A DNA stretch of 47,941 nucleotides from a virus: positions 1 through 47,941 of IMG/VR virus record IMGVR_UViG_3300033571_002930, one strand, 5' to 3'. The notes beneath the pieces were generated by a model. That model ran no database searches and had not been told where the DNA came from. It saw only the letters and a program-made list of their open reading frames with translations. The stretch's first letter is position 1. Each line of letters opens with the position of its first letter. The position numbers were made by a program, and so were the translations under genes. Of this stretch, positions 19,796 to 29,000 are shown piece by piece.

Positions 19796-20109
19796 TGATA
19801 CCATGTATATGCATAGACGATTCGCACAAGCCTAACGAGATACCCAACAGCAAGTGGGTTAAGAAGTTTGAGAAGTACCATGTGATATACACCATTACAG
19901 TTTTGCCTCAGCGTATCTTGGCATTTCACTTGTCAGAGATTGAGTTGACAGAGAACGAGTATCCATATGAGTACTTTGCTGCTAGCAGGTTTGCGTTCAC
20001 CAAGGATGACTTAGAGAAACTGCATCAGATGATAAAAGATTGCAGCGAGTCTGACGAATCAGTTAATGATCTAATTAATCAATGTAAGTATGAACTTGTT
20101 GACAGATGA
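19795..20109 (+). CDS. Conserved-looking phage protein (104 aa)
   Basis: A 104-residue protein in a TAATG junction with the previous gene. The order CIDDSHKPNEIPNSKWVKKF, then YHVIYTITVLPQRILAFHLS and YPYEYFAASRFAF matches a small protein family I recall from Bacteroidota phages and prophages; it looks like an SH3-like beta fold with a short helical tail. No function is known to me. It lies in the small-gene run after the primase. Confidence 0.7.
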   Translation: MIPCICIDDSHKPNEIPNSKWVKKFEKYHVIYTITVLPQRILAFHLSEIELTENEYPYEYFAASRFAFTKDDLEKLHQMIKDCSESDESVNDLINQCKYELVDR

Positions 20110-20281
20110 TTGGGACAAAGTCTATAGGCAATATGATGAGGGACTGAAGACATCTGAGCTTATAGACTTTTTCCAATGGCTTAAAAGAAATTACGAACCA
20201 CCTAAAAACAAAATCAAACATGATACACGAATCACCCGATGGCGGAAAGACCATCAAGTCAAGGGAGATGAATCTTCCTAA
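20090..20281 (+). CDS. Unknown small basic protein (63 aa), overlaps both neighbours
   Basis: A 63-codon frame from ATG 20090. Begins MNLLTDDWDKVYRQYDEGLK, with TSELIDFFQWLKRNYEPPKN suggesting two helices, and ends in a basic segment RITRWRKDHQVKGDESS. It overlaps the upstream gene by 20 bases and the downstream one by 62 bases, and the overlapping tail may be incidental. Composition of the first 40 residues is protein-like. Moderate support. Confidence 0.5.
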   Translation: MNLLTDDWDKVYRQYDEGLKTSELIDFFQWLKRNYEPPKNKIKHDTRITRWRKDHQVKGDESS

Positions 20282-20771
20282 GGGAAGTAACAATTCCCAA
20301 ACATCAACAGAATGGTTATTCCAGAAACTATGGGACACACCAAAGGATAAGTTTACTTGGTATGCCATACTTGAACAAGCCAAAGAAATGGAAAAGCAAC
20401 AGATAATAGATGCAGCAGAAAGATGGAAAGGGACAGATTTTGCAGAGAAGTATTATGCTGAAACTTATGGAAGTAAGGGAAGTGATAACCATATTGTTGA
20501 CACCAACGAAATGGTAGAAGATACTTATAAAGTATGGGAATGTTGTGGTATGGAAGAATGTATTTGTAAGGGAAGTGATGAAGAAAAAACTAATTCACAA
20601 AGATTTGATGAGTTTATGCAGTTAGTTACATCTTCCCAAACAGAAATATCAGATAAGGAGATAGAGAAAGCATCATATACATTTTGGGAATTTAAAGAAC
20701 ATACAGCAAGTTCTGCTTGGAAGTTAGGTGCTAAATGGTATAGAGAACAATTAAAACAAAGACAATGCTAA
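20220..20771 (+). CDS. Unknown acidic protein (183 aa)
   Basis: A 183-residue protein beginning MIHESPDGGKTI, a start I recall from uncharacterised phage proteins. It contains repeated Trp-rich helical units (STEWLFQKLWDTPKDKFTWY, AKEMEKQQIIDAAERWKG, SAWKLGAKWYREQLKQRQ) and a central cysteine cluster ECCGMEECICKG. Codon use is more AT-rich than flanking genes, with many GAA/AAA, which may mark recent acquisition. The stop forms a TAATG junction with the next gene. Confidence 0.7.
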   Translation: MIHESPDGGKTIKSREMNLPKGSNNSQTSTEWLFQKLWDTPKDKFTWYAILEQAKEMEKQQIIDAAERWKGTDFAEKYYAETYGSKGSDNHIVDTNEMVEDTYKVWECCGMEECICKGSDEEKTNSQRFDEFMQLVTSSQTEISDKEIEKASYTFWEFKEHTASSAWKLGAKWYREQLKQRQC

Positions 20772-20950
20772 TGATTGACCCACCATCAGGATGGAAGTAC
20801 GGCTTCCCTAAACCTATACCTGAAGACAGAAGATACGACCCTATACCTTGGCTTATAGAGCAGGGATATCCTAAAGAAGCTATAGATAGTCTAGGTGAAC
20901 ATTTCTATTGCAGGTATTGGGAAGTCCCTGACAACGAAGGTGACGAGTAA
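20771..20950 (+). CDS. Small protein of MIDPPSGW type (59 aa)
   Basis: A 59-residue protein; start at 20771 is chosen over an ATG two codons upstream because it gives a TAATG junction and the N-terminus MIDPPSGWKYGFPKPIPED, which I recall from a family of small phage proteins. It continues with DPIPWLIEQGYPKEAIDSLG and ends HFYCRYWEVPDNEGDE. No function known. Confidence 0.65.
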   Translation: MIDPPSGWKYGFPKPIPEDRRYDPIPWLIEQGYPKEAIDSLGEHFYCRYWEVPDNEGDE

Positions 20951-20971
20951 ATGACACAAAAAACTTGACAA

Positions 20972-21202
20972 ATGAAATACATTTATTACGCAGTAACTGT
21001 AATGATATTTGCGGTACTGATTACAATTAACTTCAGACAGAAGGCTGAATTTGAAAAGAAAACTTCAGAAATGGATGATATGCTGAAAATGGACTCAGCA
21101 ATACTTCACAACTACCAAAGGGCTATGGGCGACTTCATAGATGAAAACCCTGAGTGTGCAAACAAGTTCATGATTTTAATAGAGCAACACGATATAAAAT
21201 GA
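20972..21202 (+). CDS. Single-span membrane protein (76 aa)
   Basis: A 76-residue protein with one N-terminal hydrophobic segment (YIYYAVTVMIFAVLITI, about residues 3-19) followed by a charged, helical domain (QKAEFEKKTSEMDDMLKMDS) probably in the periplasm or cytoplasm depending on orientation. Family unknown. It lies 14 bases before the PAPS-reductase-like gene. Confidence 0.6.
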   Translation: MKYIYYAVTVMIFAVLITINFRQKAEFEKKTSEMDDMLKMDSAILHNYQRAMGDFIDENPECANKFMILIEQHDIK

Positions 21203-21216
21203 TAAAAAATTAAATA

Positions 21217-21957
21217 ATGCAAAGAGTAATTTTATTCAGCGGAGGTAAAACATCTGCATATATGACTATACACGAATACAAAGAAGGTGATTTAGTTATA
21301 TTCTGCGACACAGGTAGAGAACATCCAAAGACTTACAAATTTATAAATGACTTTGAGGCTCATGAAGGCATACCTGTAATAAGATTAAAGTATATGGATG
21401 CAGAAGACCCATTCAAGGCATTGCTTATAAAGAAAAACCACAAGGTGATACCTAATAGGGTTAAAAGAATTTGCACTGATGAACTTAAAATAAAGACCAC
21501 AAAAAGATACCTAAAAACATTGGGCATATTAAGATTTGAAAACTTCATTGGATTCAGGGCAGATGAGCCACTAAGGGTAAAGAGAAGAGTTCAGAAATAC
21601 AAGAAAGTAATAGATAGATTCCCGCTATACGATAAAGGTATAACCAAGGATATGATAAATGACTATTGGTCAAAGAAGCCATACACACTTGAGATACCTT
21701 CTATACTTGGAAATTGTGACCTATGCTTTATGAAAGGTAAAAATGCCATAATCAATATACTATCTTCATTTCCTGAGTTAGCAGACAAATGGATAGCCGA
21801 TGAAGATGAAGCTCAAAAACATGGCGCTTTTGGCGGTCATACTTACTTCCCTGATATTACATATAGACAACTAAGGGACTTAGCTCAAAATAATTTATTT
21901 AAGAATCAAGATTTAGAATCGATTAAACCTGCGTTTGACTGCGCTTGTACAGCATAA
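21217..21957 (+). CDS. PAPS reductase-like PP-loop enzyme
   Basis: A 246-residue protein of the adenine nucleotide alpha-hydrolase/PAPS reductase fold. The PP-loop SGGKTSAYM (8-16) is clear, followed by VIFCDTGREHPKTY and RICTDELKIK. Cys86, Cys167-x2-Cys170 in GNCDLCFMKG and Cys242/Cys244 in the final DCACTA could hold an iron-sulfur cluster. Family members reduce sulfate, activate sulfur for DNA phosphorothioation (DndC) or thiolate tRNA. Which applies cannot be told. The next gene, an SF2 helicase, starts 1 base after its stop. Confidence 0.82.
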   Translation: MQRVILFSGGKTSAYMTIHEYKEGDLVIFCDTGREHPKTYKFINDFEAHEGIPVIRLKYMDAEDPFKALLIKKNHKVIPNRVKRICTDELKIKTTKRYLKTLGILRFENFIGFRADEPLRVKRRVQKYKKVIDRFPLYDKGITKDMINDYWSKKPYTLEIPSILGNCDLCFMKGKNAIINILSSFPELADKWIADEDEAQKHGAFGGHTYFPDITYRQLRDLAQNNLFKNQDLESIKPAFDCACTA

Positions 21958-21958
21958 A

Positions 21959-23386
21959 ATGATAATCGAACGAAAGATAGGATATACCAACGAAATGATG
22001 TTGGACTACTGCAATATGCTAGACGCTGTTGTCGGCAAGACTGTTGACGTGAAGACAGGAAGGGCACCAAAAATACAGATTGTGAAAAAGCCAAAATACA
22101 AATCAGATGAAGCTACAAAAGCCAAAATCAAAGAAAGCATTGAATACTATAGCAAGCCGAGTTTCGACTACAGGCCCTATCAGTTGGACATCATCAATCG
22201 TGGGTACAAAATCATCATGGACCACGGATTTCTCTACCTCGCCATGGAGGTTCGCACCGGGAAAACTCTCACATCATTTGGTATAGTAGAAAAAATAGGC
22301 ATCAATAACGCCCTGTTTATAACAAAAAAGAAAGCCTTATCAACTATACAGGATGACTATGACAAGCTGAGTCCGAACTTTAAGCTGACTATCATCAACT
22401 ATGAGTCTCTGCACACGGTTATGGACAGCGAAATTTGGGACCTCATCATTTGCGATGAGGCGCACAGCATGGGGGCCTTCCCCAAGCCAAGCGCAAGAGC
22501 CAAGCTCGTGCATGATCTTGTACGTAACTTAGGGTGCAAGGTCATCTTGCTGTCGGGAACACCAACGCCTGAGTCGTACTCTCAGATGTACCATCAGGTA
22601 TATGGCATACGTAACAATCCATTCAGGTCGTTCAGCAACTTCTACCGCTTCGCTGACACCTTCGTAAAGGTAAAGCAGAAGAAAGTAAACGGCATGCTGA
22701 TGAATGACTACTCAAACGGATTGGATACCATCTTGAAGGCTATGGAGACGTACACCATCTCATACACACAGGCGCAAGCGGGATTCGTATCGTCGGTACA
22801 GGAGCATGTGCTTGAGGTTGAGATGAAGCCATCGACTATGGCTCTCGTAGACAGGCTTAAAAGAGACTTGGTCATTGAGGGCAAGGACGAGCTGATACTC
22901 GCTGACACGCCTGTAAAGCTGATGATGAAGGTGCATCAGCTATGCTCGGGAACGATAAAGTTTGAGAGCGGAAAGTCAATGGTATTGGATACCACCAAGG
23001 CTGAGTTCATCCGTTCGCGGTTTGCGAACTGCAAAATAGGAATCTTCTACAAGTTCAAGGAGGAGCTGTCAGCACTTCAGTCAGTGTTCGGCGACGACCT
23101 GACCACAGACATAGACGAATTTAACGAAACGAAAAAGAACATAGCTTTGCAGATAGTTTCGGGGCGTGAGGGTATCTCTTTGAAAATGGCGAAATATCTT
23201 GTATATTACAATATAGATTTCAGCGCCACTAGTTATTGGCAGTCTAAGGATAGGATGACTACCAAGGAGCGTGCAGAGAACGAGGTTTTTTGGGTGTTCT
23301 CAAAGGGTGGCATTGAGATGGATATATACAAGACCGTAACTAAAAAGAAGGACTTTACGCTTTCTCACTTCAAAAAATTAATATGA
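21959..23386 (+). CDS. SF2 (SNF2/DEAH-like) DNA helicase
   Basis: A 475-residue helicase; ATG 21959 is used since an earlier in-frame ATG would overlap the upstream gene. Conserved motifs: FDYRPYQLDII (Q-like), Walker A EVRTGKT (about 97-103), Walker B/DEAH ICDEAH (164-169), LLSGTPTPE (197-205) and a C-terminal RecA-like half ending with VSGREGISLKMAKYLVYYN and DRMTTKERAEN. Similar phage proteins drive replication or remodel DNA-protein complexes. Linked by 1 base to the PAPS-reductase-like gene and by ATGA to the next gene. Confidence 0.92.
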   Translation: MIIERKIGYTNEMMLDYCNMLDAVVGKTVDVKTGRAPKIQIVKKPKYKSDEATKAKIKESIEYYSKPSFDYRPYQLDIINRGYKIIMDHGFLYLAMEVRTGKTLTSFGIVEKIGINNALFITKKKALSTIQDDYDKLSPNFKLTIINYESLHTVMDSEIWDLIICDEAHSMGAFPKPSARAKLVHDLVRNLGCKVILLSGTPTPESYSQMYHQVYGIRNNPFRSFSNFYRFADTFVKVKQKKVNGMLMNDYSNGLDTILKAMETYTISYTQAQAGFVSSVQEHVLEVEMKPSTMALVDRLKRDLVIEGKDELILADTPVKLMMKVHQLCSGTIKFESGKSMVLDTTKAEFIRSRFANCKIGIFYKFKEELSALQSVFGDDLTTDIDEFNETKKNIALQIVSGREGISLKMAKYLVYYNIDFSATSYWQSKDRMTTKERAENEVFWVFSKGGIEMDIYKTVTKKKDFTLSHFKKLI

Positions 23387-23670
23387 AAAGTAAACGTAAC
23401 GGATTGGCGGGCAATCACCCGTCATATGACAGACTAAACATGTCGGAGGCTTCAAAGAAGCGCAAGTTGGAGTACGACAAGGAGTACCAAGCGTCTCCTG
23501 AGAGAAAGCGCTATCGTGCAAGGCTGAATAAGGCCAATAGAGAGGCGGGAACATATGGCAATGGTGACGGCAAGGATATGAGCCATACCAAGTCAGGCAG
23601 ATTGGTTGCCGAGCGTCAGAAGGCCAACAGGGCACGCAACGGACACAACGGCAAATCAAGTAAGAAATGA
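23383..23670 (+). CDS. Small highly basic phage protein (95 aa)
   Basis: A 95-residue, very basic protein with NHPSYDRLNMSEASKKRKLE, a SPERKRYRARLNKANREAGT segment and GNGDGKDMSHTKSG, ending RARNGHNGK. I recall this order of motifs from a widely spread family of uncharacterised phage proteins. Despite the DMSH and RARN motifs there is no complete HNH site visible. ATGA junctions on both sides place it in a tight operon with the helicase and a VRR-NUC nuclease. It may bind DNA. Confidence 0.75.
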   Translation: MKSKRNGLAGNHPSYDRLNMSEASKKRKLEYDKEYQASPERKRYRARLNKANREAGTYGNGDGKDMSHTKSGRLVAERQKANRARNGHNGKSSKK

Positions 23671-23906
23671 CCGAGCAGCAGATACAAACCAAGAAGATAA
23701 AGGAGCTAGAGGCTCAGGGTTACTATGTCATCAAGCTGATTAGGACCAATAAAAACGGCATACCTGACCTTTTGGCGATACCTAAAGACGCTGACGTTTT
23801 GTTTGTAGAGGTGAAGGCAGCAAATGGTAAGGTATCCAAGTTGCAGGAGTTCAGAATGAGGGAGTTAAATGACCACGGCATCAAGACAGAAATACATAAA
23901 CCATGA
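23667..23906 (+). CDS. VRR-NUC nuclease (Holliday junction resolvase-like)
   Basis: A 79-residue minimal VRR-NUC domain: Asp34 in GIPDLLAIP, Glu48 and Lys50 in FVEVKAANG and Gln60 in KLQEFRMRELNDHG. Stand-alone phage VRR-NUC proteins act as structure-specific nucleases and can resolve Holliday junctions during replication or packaging. It overlaps by 4 bases with the gene on each side. Confidence 0.88.
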   Translation: MTEQQIQTKKIKELEAQGYYVIKLIRTNKNGIPDLLAIPKDADVLFVEVKAANGKVSKLQEFRMRELNDHGIKTEIHKP

Positions 23907-24010
23907 AAGAAATGATATTATTCCTATTGTCTTCTATATCAATACTTTGCATATCGATTTCCGCTTGGACGCTGTTCGACCTGTACAAAGAAATAAAGAA
24001 AATGAATTAG
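23903..24010 (+). CDS. 35-residue single-span membrane peptide
   Basis: A 36-codon frame starting in an ATGA overlap with the nuclease stop: MKEMILFLLSSISILCISIS is almost entirely hydrophobic, followed by AWTLFDLYKEIKKMN with a positive end. Tight coupling is the main support. Function unknown. Confidence 0.5.
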   Translation: MKEMILFLLSSISILCISISAWTLFDLYKEIKKMN

Positions 24011-24022
24011 TATTTTTGGGGT

Positions 24023-24922
24023 ATGAAAACACCCCTAACCCTAATCCTTATCCTATGGTCATTCCTGTCATTTTCTCAATGTAGAGACGCCTACGGAAAC
24101 AACGTAGAGTGTCCGACAGAAAACGACAGCTTAGCTCTTTATGACAATGCGTTGAAGGTGTTTAATTTTTATGAGAATAACAGGGCATACATCAAGACAA
24201 GGTCGCAGGAGGTACTCAGCAACAGCGAAAGGGAGGGTGTGTTTGACATGCTTTATGAGGCACGAAGAATGTTTTCGGTAATACGAAGGGAGGTTGCCAA
24301 GATTGAAGCATCAAAGTTCTCTGTTGGTAAAACCAATAAGAAGTATAAGGATATAACATACGCTCAGTATTATCAGTACATAGACGAGTACAGGTTCTAC
24401 CAAAGAGAGTTGGAGAATCAGATAGTTAACTCAAATGCACCTGTGCCGATATATGACGTCAGGATATGCCCGATAGTCGTAAACGAGTACAAGTGTATAG
24501 ATAGCAGTAGTGAGTACTACGGAGACATAGTAAATCTTCCGCTGTATGTTCCTGTTACTGTAAAGCCATACATGTTGCTTACCGCAGACGAGCTGTTACT
24601 AAGGAATCAGATACTTCACATAATACCTAAGATAGACAGTGTGAAGAAAAAGGATACCCCAAGGAGGTTCGCTGTGAAGCGGGAATATAAGGTAGAGTAT
24701 GGAGGAAAAGTAGTCAACGGATACCCTGTATATGCCATAAACGAATATGGCAGTGGGGCGTTGATAGGGTTTATGGTGAATGGAAAATTCAGGAAAATTC
24801 ATGCATCAGAGTACACAAAATACGCCGTGCCTGTGTACGCTCAGAAAATATTGGAGGACGATGAGGTGCTAAATAAATTATTACAGGTTAAATTCGGCGG
24901 TTATTATAAAGGATTGTTGTAA
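24023..24922 (+). CDS. Secreted protein of unknown function (299 aa)
   Basis: A 299-residue protein with a signal peptide (MKTPLTLILILWSFLSFSQ, likely cut after residue 19). The mature part has CRDAYGNNVECP, a helical part with ALKVFNFYENNRAYIKTRSQ and a strand-rich C-terminal half with PVTVKPYMLLTADELLLRNQ and GSGALIGFMVNGKFRKIHAS. I recall similar exported proteins in Bacteroidota phages but know no function. An exported early protein could act on the envelope or block superinfection, which is inference. Confidence 0.72.
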   Translation: MKTPLTLILILWSFLSFSQCRDAYGNNVECPTENDSLALYDNALKVFNFYENNRAYIKTRSQEVLSNSEREGVFDMLYEARRMFSVIRREVAKIEASKFSVGKTNKKYKDITYAQYYQYIDEYRFYQRELENQIVNSNAPVPIYDVRICPIVVNEYKCIDSSSEYYGDIVNLPLYVPVTVKPYMLLTADELLLRNQILHIIPKIDSVKKKDTPRRFAVKREYKVEYGGKVVNGYPVYAINEYGSGALIGFMVNGKFRKIHASEYTKYAVPVYAQKILEDDEVLNKLLQVKFGGYYKGLL

Positions 24923-24937
24923 CTTAAATTAAATAAA

Positions 24938-25441
24938 ATGTCAATCGAATTGGAAGCAGAACAACTTAAAGAAATTATCAAAAGAAAAATGAAGATTAAT
25001 GTAATGGAAAGGAAGCGGTCTAGAGAGATTGTGGATGCAAGGATGATATACGCAAAGATACTCAGAGAGAGAGGGTATACAGTGACAAACATATCGCAGT
25101 CTATAAACAAGGACCATACGACCATAGTATATTACATGTCAATAGTAGACGACATATTCTATCAATTCCCTGCCATCAAGGACAAGTACATAACCTGCAA
25201 GGATGAGTTTATGAAGGACAGGGGACCTCTTAGAACTGCCAAAGATTCTTACCTGACAAAGAAGTTGGTAGCATTGGAAGAGCAGGTGGCTAAGTTGGAG
25301 GCGATAAGAGATTATGTTGAACACAATAGAACCAAGTATAAAAGACTTCAAAACATAATTGAACTTATCGACAGCCGAACGAAGATGGGAGAAGAGAAAC
25401 TCATTGAGCGGCGAATAAACGAGATGTTCAATTGCTATTAA
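24938..25441 (+). CDS. DnaA domain IV-like protein with coiled coil
   Basis: A 167-residue protein. Residues 27-68 carry the DnaA domain IV motifs RSREIVDARMIYAKILRERG and INKDHTTIVYYM (DHTT at 59-62, the origin-box signature). A coiled-coil follows (LEEQVAKLEAIRDYVEHNRT). The AAA+ module of DnaA is absent. It could recognise DnaA-like boxes or compete with host DnaA at the origin. It is the second such protein in the window; the first, at 14488, has a weaker AHTT signature. Confidence 0.82.
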   Translation: MSIELEAEQLKEIIKRKMKINVMERKRSREIVDARMIYAKILRERGYTVTNISQSINKDHTTIVYYMSIVDDIFYQFPAIKDKYITCKDEFMKDRGPLRTAKDSYLTKKLVALEEQVAKLEAIRDYVEHNRTKYKRLQNIIELIDSRTKMGEEKLIERRINEMFNCY

Positions 25442-25451
25442 AGCAACTGAC

Positions 25452-25646
25452 ATGCAAAGCCAAAGAGAGCTAGATAATCAAAGAGCAGTACGCATATTGA
25501 ATATGACAAACGATATGCATTTAATCGTAAGTAAACTCTACGAGCATCTAGTAGACTCTGAATATGACAGGGCAATGGTAGACGCCAAGGCGTTGATAAG
25601 GGAGATAAGATTCATTCAAAAACTAATAGAGGATGAAGATTTTTGA
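25452..25646 (+). CDS. Unknown helical protein (64 aa)
   Basis: A 64-residue helical protein: MQSQRELDNQRAVRILNMTN, then HLIVSKLYEHLVDSEYDRAM and IREIRFIQKLIEDEDF. Resembles helical-hairpin adaptor or inhibitor proteins but matches no family I know. Its end overlaps the next gene by 14 bases. Confidence 0.6.
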   Translation: MQSQRELDNQRAVRILNMTNDMHLIVSKLYEHLVDSEYDRAMVDAKALIREIRFIQKLIEDEDF

Positions 25647-26046
25647 GACAGAGCAGGACTTGGTCAGGGAGAAGAAAGCTATTGAGAAGTTTACTGAGAT
25701 GAAGTCATACCGATTCCAAAAGTTGGATAAGTTTGACATAGACTACAAGATATTGGATACTGACGGCTCCCACGTTGGTTACGCAGAGGTTAAGGGTAGG
25801 ATACGCTTTATGCGGGACGCCTACCCACTCCCTGTGTCAGTAGCAAAGGTTGTGAAGTTGTTAGCCAAGCGCACAGACTGTTGGCTTATATGGGCCTGCG
25901 ATGATGGTATCATATACGGCGACCCCAAAGAGTTAGTAGGAGAGGTTAGGTGGGGCGGGACTACTCCACGCCCCGGTAGCTATAATGACCTTGAACTAAT
26001 GGCATATTACCATAAGCAGAAGGCGCTCAGATATGTAAGGTATTAA
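25633..26046 (+). CDS. PD-(D/E)XK-like protein (137 aa)
   Basis: A 137-residue protein with DKFDIDYKILDTDGS and GYAEVKGRIRF: candidate Asp35/Asp37, Glu52 and Lys54 in the order of PD-(D/E)XK nucleases. It is followed by AKRTDCWLIWACDDGIIYGD (strand) and a basic tail. Likely a nuclease, but the exact family is not recognised and the acidic residues are not proven. Its stop overlaps by 4 bases the stop of the giant late gene, so the early and late transcripts converge here with no clear terminator. Confidence 0.65.
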   Translation: MKIFETEQDLVREKKAIEKFTEMKSYRFQKLDKFDIDYKILDTDGSHVGYAEVKGRIRFMRDAYPLPVSVAKVVKLLAKRTDCWLIWACDDGIIYGDPKELVGEVRWGGTTPRPGSYNDLELMAYYHKQKALRYVRY

Positions 26047-29000
26047 GGACCTGTCCTTCTGAATCTAAGCGTACGCTTGTTTTCAAATCTAAGTCTCTGT
26101 CTTTTCGGTTTAGGAGTGTAATTACGCTCTATATCTTCCTGCTCTCTCATATACTCCCTCAATTTCTTTTCAGCCTCAATCTCTCCCCTGTTCTCCATGT
26201 AGTACTTAGTTCCTTCGCCAAATGTTCTTTCATATAAATCAGGGTCATAACGCTTCATGTCTGACTTAGAGTCGTACCCCTGCAACAGCTCTTCCATCTT
26301 CTTCTTTTCGTTTCTCCTCTCTTTTTTATCCATTCCTTTTTCAAGTTCCTTTCTTATTTTAAGGAGTTCCCTTATCACGTCAGGGTCGTTTTGTTGGTCT
26401 ATCAGTACATTTATTGATTTAATCTTTTCTTTCTTTGTTTCTTGTCTTTCTTTTTTACCTTCGGCCTTATCCTTCTGCTCTTGAGGAGTCAGTTTTGATT
26501 CTACCTTAGCGCCTTTCTTTATTATCTTGATGGCGTCTTTAACTATGGTATTAGTCTCAGCAAGACCAAGCCCTGACAAAGACAACAGTGATATCAATGC
26601 CATGTTACCCATAGCGTCTCTAGACTCATCATTTAACTTCTTGACTCTTCCGAAGTCGTCTTTAAAGTCTCCTGTAGACCAAAGATTGATAGCTTCTGCT
26701 GTCTGACCAATCCTTGAAGGCACAACACCTAGCAGACCAAATGCCTTTGTTATGTCTTGCTTTGACATACCATCAAACACATTCAGCTTGTCCTTGTCCT
26801 CTATGTCAGCCAAGTCTTGGGTTATATCAAATAACATGTTAGCTCCGTAAGATGTTGCAGCGTCAAATGGCGGCAGTGGTGAGAAGAAGTCGTTGACAAC
26901 GCCTGTTGCTGAACTCTTAATCATGGTGTTCATGTACTTATCTTCCTGCTCTTCTGTTGGCTCGTTTCCAATAAGCGCATTTGCTACCTGCCAAAGACCA
27001 TAACCTATGGCAACTCTTAGACCATTGAACATAGCAGCCTCTACTCCTGTACCTGCCAATGACCTAGCAGCGTCTAACTTCTCTTGCTTTGTAGCCACAT
27101 CGCTGAATATGGTAAACATGTCGTTGCCCATCCTTGACTTTTGGTTCATCCTAAAGTTTGAAAATGGCATGAGCGTCTGAACAAACAACTTCTCAAAAGT
27201 ATTTTGGCTTTTAAACATACCACCTTGCAATTCTCTGAGTGATACGTTCTGCTGTCTTCTTACTTGAGAGTCGGCATAGTCAGCAGCCTTTTCGTTTAAC
27301 TTATGCGTTGTATAGTCTATAGATAATTTACCTACTTGAATACCTCTGCTTTTCAATAAAGCGCTGTACAATTCTTTTGACTCAGAGACTGCATTTTTAT
27401 TTGATTCTGATGGGTCTTGCTCATATTCTCTTTCCCAAAATTTAACACTTTCTCTTTGCTCAATAAATGGATTTTTCTTCCATCTTTCCGCCCAATCGAC
27501 ATCTATTTCATGAGCATTGGGGTCATTCAATATCTCCTCAGCTTCTTTATTATATTTTTCAAGCAATTTACTTTCATTCTCAGTCATTTTCATCGCCTCA
27601 GTTTCATACAACTTATTGTCCCTTAGATACTTCTCATAATAAGCCAACCAAGATGCTTTAGCTACCCAAACGTCGGGATTCTTAAGTGTATACTTAAGCA
27701 TAGCCTTATTTGCGTTCTCTATAGCGTCTATAGATTTTCCGCCTAATGACTCAGAAGCATTTTTAATCATTGAGTTAACATCTTTGATATTGACCATGGA
27801 CTCTTGTCCTCTAACGGCAACATCCCTTCCTGACCTGTTTACAAAATCCAACCCACCTCTTGTAAGTGCAGCTATCGCACTCATGGTATTTACAACACCT
27901 GCGTTTGTCATTGTATTACCAAGCATTGGTACAACCTGCTTTGCAGGCTGAGTTACTCCTGACAATGACATGTTAACGCCCAATGTAGCAATGTTATTCA
28001 TGGCTCTTATACCACTTGACAACTCTGATTGGTCGTAAATGGTTTTATGTCTCATATCTCTGACATAAGAGCTGATTACATTTCTTAAAACGTCATAGTC
28101 TTTGCTACCTTCAAACATTGCCTGAAAGAACGGAGAGTCTACGGCTGATTTCAAGCGGGCTACCTTGGAAGCTGTGTTTATATCAATCATGGCGTCATAC
28201 AAAGACTCTGACATGTTCTTATTGAAAGAGTAGTCAACATACATATCTCTCGGAGGCTTATTCTTTGTGGCCTCCATAATTACGCCCGTCTCTCCTGTGT
28301 ATATACCACCTCTATTAGCCATAAATACCGACTCGATCTCACCAATCTCTCTTGGCTTTGACTTTATATACTTTATTGTTCTAGGAGTATAGTTCAAATC
28401 CTTGCCCAATCTTCTGTTATAAACTGATTCCAAAAGCTCAGACAATGGACCAAAATGACTGCTCCATTCGTTAATCCACCAATCAATAGCCTCAGCATTT
28501 TTTTCATTCATTTTACTCTTAACCTCTTTAGCATTATTCGAGTCCTTTACTATTTTATCATAAACCTTCTGATGCAACTCTCCTTTCTTTATTAAGTCAT
28601 CGTCTTTTGATTCTTTGAGTTTTTTAATATCTTCTTTAATAGACTCTTTCTTTGCATTGAACTCTGCTGCTATCTGCTCAGGCGTACCTTCTGTACTTCT
28701 AAGCAAATCAGCATACATACCTCTCTCCACATCATTTTCTGCTGTGTTGAAGTCGCCCTTGTTGAATTTATCTATAAACGCTTTTATCCTGTCTTGGGCT
28801 ACCCTAACACCTTTAGCGTGTCCATTTATGACGTCAGTAAGTCCAATAACTTTTGATACTTCTGCTGCTATCCCCGGGCTTCTGAATATCCTATCAATGA
28901 CATTGGTAACGCTACCAATCTTTTCTGCCCAAATCCTACCGAGTGTTTTAGGAAATAAGCCAAGCAGCATAATAGATTTCAATGACTTTGCCCTTACTCC

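Noticed and set aside
25633-25760. FDID in the 137-aa protein as an RNA polymerase metal motif
   Set aside because: Protein is far too short and the following EVK motif fits a PD-(D/E)XK nuclease better.
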